DNA from: an uncultured Prevotellaceae bacterium
Lineage (GTDB): Bacteria; Bacteroidota; Bacteroidia; Bacteroidales; Bacteroidaceae
NCBI GenBank assembly: GCA_900314755.1
Contig: OMWH01000010.1
Coordinates: forward strand, 1 to 64,000
Direction of reading: 5' to 3'
Length of the DNA stretch: 64,000 bases
Shown here: positions 61,248 through 64,000 of the stretch, piece by piece
Position numbering within the stretch: the stretch's first letter is position 1
How the letters are laid out: each line of letters begins with the position of its first letter
The notes under the pieces: model-generated
The model's database searches: none
Seen by the model: only the letters and a program-made list of their open reading frames with translations
Told to the model about the DNA's origin: nothing
Position numbers and translations under genes: made by a program

Positions 61248-63448
61248 CTGTCGAGCCAGTTAAAGAACGTGCGCTGCCATAAGATGCCATTCTGGGGCTT
61301 GAGCACCCAGTGGTTCTCATCAGGGAAGATCAGAAGTTCTGCGGGAATCCCCTTCATGCGTGCCGCATTAAAAGCTGCCATTCCCTGGGTGTAGTTGATA
61401 CGGTAGTCTTTCTCACCATGGATGCAGAGGATGGGTGTGTCCCAGTTCTCCACATATTTATGCGGAGAGTCATGGTAAGTCTTTTTGGCATTGGGCATCT
61501 GTGGACGGTGCCAGTATGCCTCGTCGTACTCCCAGTTGGAGAACCAGTTCTCCTCTGTCTCTAAGTACATGGCGGCAAGGTTGAAAGCACCGTCATGAGA
61601 GATGAATGCCTTGAAACGCTTGTCGTGATGACCAGCGAGGTAGTAGACGCTAAAGCCTCCGAAAGAAGCTCCCACTGCACCGAGGCGGTCTTTGTCAACG
61701 AAAGACAGGTTATTAGCAGCGTCATCAATAGCTGCGAGATAGTCGGACATACACTGCCCAGTCCAGTCACCGCTGATCTGCTCTTTCCATTCCTGTCCGA
61801 AGCCAGGGAGACCGTGGCGGTTAGGTGCCACGACGACATAGCCGTTGGCAGCCATCATCTGGAAGTTCCAGCGGTAGCTCCAGAATTGTGATACAGGACT
61901 CTGTGGTCCTCCCTCACAGAAGAGCAGAGTGGGGTATTTCTTTCCCTCCTCATAATTGGCGGGCAGTACTATCCATACCAGTTCTTGCTTGCCGTCGGAG
62001 GTCGGAACCCAACGCTGCATGACCTTACCGAAGTCCAGTTGGTCGAGGATATGCTTGTTCTCAAAAGAGATCTGTTCGATGTAACTCTCCACGATGTGGT
62101 GTGTACCGGGTGTCGCATCCAACGGTTGTTCTTCCACTGGGGAAGGGGTGACCCTGTAAATGTCCGTAGGCGCAGAGAGACTCTGGCGGGTAGCTATAAG
62201 GTGTTTGCCGTCATTGGCAGGTTGCAGACTGGTCCAGTCGCCCCAGCTCTCAGTGAGTTGCTTCACCTCCCCCTTCCAGTTGACGCAATACATATTATTA
62301 CATCCGTGCCATACACTGAGGAAATACAACTGTGCCAACTTATCATTTTGTGGTGCCCAGCAGAAAGCCTCCACATCACTCTTCCAGTTGACATAACGCT
62401 TGATACCTGTTGCCATCTCATAGATACACAGGCGGTTGAGGTCAGCCTCATACCCATCACGCTCCATTGACTGCCATGCGATGTACTTACCGTCCGGTGA
62501 GAACTGCGGATTCTGGTCGTAGCCAACATTATTCTTCAGATTCTCTGGAGCATTGACAGCCTGTATCTTGAGGGTGCGAGTCGGGTCGTTGGCAGGAGCC
62601 TTATAATCAGCGGGCTTGCAGAGATTCGTTGTCTTGCGCGTACCTATATTATATAAGTAGATGTCAGAGTCGGTAGAGATAGAATACTCCAGTCCAGTCT
62701 TCTTTCTGCAGGTATAGGCAATCGTCTTGGAGTCTGGACTCCATGCCAGTTGCTCGATACCGCCAAACGGTTCCATGGGGCACTCGTAAGGCTCACCGTC
62801 AAGAATATCGACAATACCGTCATTAACCATTTCTAATTTATCATCTCTCATTTCTAATTTCGCCAGATAGGGATGCTGGATACTCTCCACATAGTGGTCC
62901 CAGTGGCGATACATGAGGTCAGTGACGCGGCGTCCGGTAGCTTTGGGGAGATCAGAGGGATTCTCCTTGATGACCTCATGGAAAGGAATACTCTTAATGA
63001 TGATGACATGCTTACGGTCAGGAGAGAACTTGAAGCCCTCCACCTTACCCTCGGTTTGTGACAATTGGTGACGTTCAGAACCATCTGCTTTCATCGTCCA
63101 TATCTCCCCTCCGGAGAGGTATGCGATGGTGTTGGCATCAAACCATGTCGGGTCTGTCTCGCTCTTGCTGCTGACAGTCAGTTGCTTATTGTTCTTGCCA
63201 TCAGCGTCCATGATACAAATCACCTGATGGCTCTTATTAGCCTTTACACTGTAATAGCCCACCTGATATACCACACGCTTACCGTCAGGTGATGCCTCTA
63301 CCGTACCGATGCGTCCCATCGCCCAGAGAGCCTCAGGGGTCATCATGCGGCTATTTAACTTGATATGACTCTTTCCAATCACTTCTTCTTGTGCATTCAT
63401 GACAGTTGGCAACAGTAATGTGACCAACACGATGAGTATTTTCTTCAT
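61232..63448 (-). CDS. S9-family prolyl oligopeptidase-type peptidase, secreted
   Basis: This 738-aa protein has a signal peptide (cleavage near MNAQ), an N-terminal beta-propeller (blades such as FSPDRKHVIII, WSPDSKTIAYTCRK, FSPDGKYIAWQSM) and a C-terminal alpha/beta-hydrolase domain. The triad is Ser595 in GASFGGFS, Asp681 in HGEKDYR and His713 in DENHWV. It resembles dipeptidyl- or acylaminoacyl-peptidases that cut short peptides in the periplasm. Codons for KLEMRDDKLEMVN (62829-62860 region) coincide with ATTTCTAATTT repeat units on the plus strand, as if a repeat inserted into the gene. It starts 11 bp after the DUF1846 gene. Confidence 0.9.
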   Translation of the reverse strand: MKKILIVLVTLLLPTVMNAQEEVIGKSHIKLNSRMMTPEALWAMGRIGTVEASPDGKRVVYQVGYYSVKANKSHQVICIMDADGKNNKQLTVSSKSETDPTWFDANTIAYLSGGEIWTMKADGSERHQLSQTEGKVEGFKFSPDRKHVIIIKSIPFHEVIKENPSDLPKATGRRVTDLMYRHWDHYVESIQHPYLAKLEMRDDKLEMVNDGIVDILDGEPYECPMEPFGGIEQLAWSPDSKTIAYTCRKKTGLEYSISTDSDIYLYNIGTRKTTNLCKPADYKAPANDPTRTLKIQAVNAPENLKNNVGYDQNPQFSPDGKYIAWQSMERDGYEADLNRLCIYEMATGIKRYVNWKSDVEAFCWAPQNDKLAQLYFLSVWHGCNNMYCVNWKGEVKQLTESWGDWTSLQPANDGKHLIATRQSLSAPTDIYRVTPSPVEEQPLDATPGTHHIVESYIEQISFENKHILDQLDFGKVMQRWVPTSDGKQELVWIVLPANYEEGKKYPTLLFCEGGPQSPVSQFWSYRWNFQMMAANGYVVVAPNRHGLPGFGQEWKEQISGDWTGQCMSDYLAAIDDAANNLSFVDKDRLGAVGASFGGFSVYYLAGHHDKRFKAFISHDGAFNLAAMYLETEENWFSNWEYDEAYWHRPQMPNAKKTYHDSPHKYVENWDTPILCIHGEKDYRINYTQGMAAFNAARMKGIPAELLIFPDENHWVLKPQNGILWQRTFFNWLDRWLKD

Positions 63449-63459
63449 ATATTTAAAGT

Positions 63460-64000
63460 TTACTTTTTCTTCACAGGGTCACAGGTGAGACCACAGCCGA
63501 GTTTTTTAAATATCTTGCGGTCTACCTCTGAGAGCATGACGGTAGAGTGTACCTGACAGTCACGTAACTGAGGCAATTGTGCCAGGGCGAGGCGACAACG
63601 TTCGTCACTCTCTGAGAGGACACTCAGTGCCACCAGCACCTCATCGGTATGCAGGCGTGGGTTCTTACCACCCAGATATTCAATTTTTGTCTTCTGGATG
63701 GGCTCTATCATGCTTTGGGGAATGAGCTTCGCCTCATGGTTGATACCTGCCAGATGCTTGGTGGCATTCAACAGGAGTGCGGCACAACAGCCGAGCAAGG
63801 GTGATGACTTGGCAGTGATTAATGTGCCGTCAGCCAGTTCCATCGCTGCTGCTGTATGTCCGCTCAGCTCTTTCTTTGCCTCTGCGGCAACGGTGACACG
63901 ACGATAGGCTGTCGTGATCTTCGCCTGATTGAAGAGCATGAGGATCTTGTTGACCTCGTTCTCGTTGTCAGCACCATCAGCAAGTTTGTTGGTGGCATCA
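63460..64000 (-). CDS. DUF1846 (UPF0371) family protein, 3' part
   Basis: The open frame runs off the window edge, so only the C-terminal 179 residues are seen (from DATNKLADGADNENEVNKILMLF). The end matches the DUF1846 family: IEYLGGKNPRLHTDEVLVALSVL, LAQLPQLRDCQVHSTVMLSEVDRKIFKKLGCGLTCDP. The function of this family is not established to my knowledge. It is followed after 11 bp by the S9 peptidase gene and probably heads the operon S9 peptidase-transpeptidase-MFS. Confidence 0.8.
   Translation of the reverse strand, partial: DATNKLADGADNENEVNKILMLFNQAKITTAYRRVTVAAEAKKELSGHTAAAMELADGTLITAKSSPLLGCCAALLLNATKHLAGINHEAKLIPQSMIEPIQKTKIEYLGGKNPRLHTDEVLVALSVLSESDERCRLALAQLPQLRDCQVHSTVMLSEVDRKIFKKLGCGLTCDPVKKK

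Noticed and set aside
1-64000. tRNA, rRNA or intact insertion sequence
   Set aside because: No cloverleaf, rRNA signature or complete transposase was recognised by eye; a tRNA search program would be needed for certainty.

Overview
The window looks like a chromosomal segment of a gut or rumen member of the Bacteroidota, most likely Prevotella or a close relative. The evidence is SusC/SusD pairs, a hybrid-two-component-like regulator, BACON and CHU_C domains, a fused nuoCD in a complex I operon without nuoEFG, and many promoters of the Bacteroidota type (TTTG, 18-20 bp, TAnnTTTG). No rRNA, tRNA or CRISPR array was seen.

Layout. 342-3402 (+): a substrate-binding-like lipoprotein and a TPR protein. 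3371-11217 (-): a tightly packed five-gene envelope operon, kdsA, kdsD, an HTCS-like regulator, a secreted phospholipase D-like enzyme and an acyltransferase. 11314-13635 (-): a large MscS-type channel. 13737-14633 (+): a BadF-type sugar kinase. 14814-35181 (+): a glucomannan/mannan utilisation locus in four apparent transcription units: (i) SusC, SusD, surface glycan-binding protein, BACON-GH5_4; (ii) a secreted protein of unknown function; (iii) a GH5_7 mannanase lipoprotein; (iv) CE7 esterase, GH26 mannanase, GH130 phosphorylase, GPH transporter, mannobiose/cellobiose 2-epimerase and a PafA-like phosphatase. Between units i and ii lies a scar: a truncated tyrosine recombinase next to an inverted fragment of a paralogue of the unit ii protein, followed by a 22-bp-period palindrome array.

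35290-35502: a small HTH protein. 35655-45841 (+): nuoA, B, CD, H, I, J, K, L, M, N. 46051-48257: three outer-membrane beta-barrel proteins. 48273-50437: an unrecognised two-gene unit overlapping the 3' end of uvrA. 50398-53659 (-): uvrA and a very small CHU_C-domain secreted protein. 53834-58495 (+): a LysM/substrate-binding-like protein, a beta-barrel protein, a POT peptide transporter and a secreted-type endonuclease/exonuclease/phosphatase. 58497-64000 (-): an MFS transporter, a minimal penicillin-binding transpeptidase, an S9 peptidase and the 3' part of a DUF1846 gene cut by the window edge.

How the parts work together. Surface GH5/GH26 enzymes and the CE7 esterase would cut and deacetylate glucomannan. 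SusCD imports oligosaccharides, GH26 releases mannobiose, and the GPH symporter brings it into the cytoplasm. There the epimerase makes mannosyl-glucose and GH130 phosphorolyses it to mannose-1-phosphate and glucose. The most notable observations are: an HTCS-like regulator that has lost its kinase domain, its phospho-His and its receiver Asp; a candidate operator (TGATACTTT, in 21-bp-spaced pairs at two promoters) found near the transcription units of the mannan locus; and several short-period repeat arrays and duplicated promoters in intergenic DNA.
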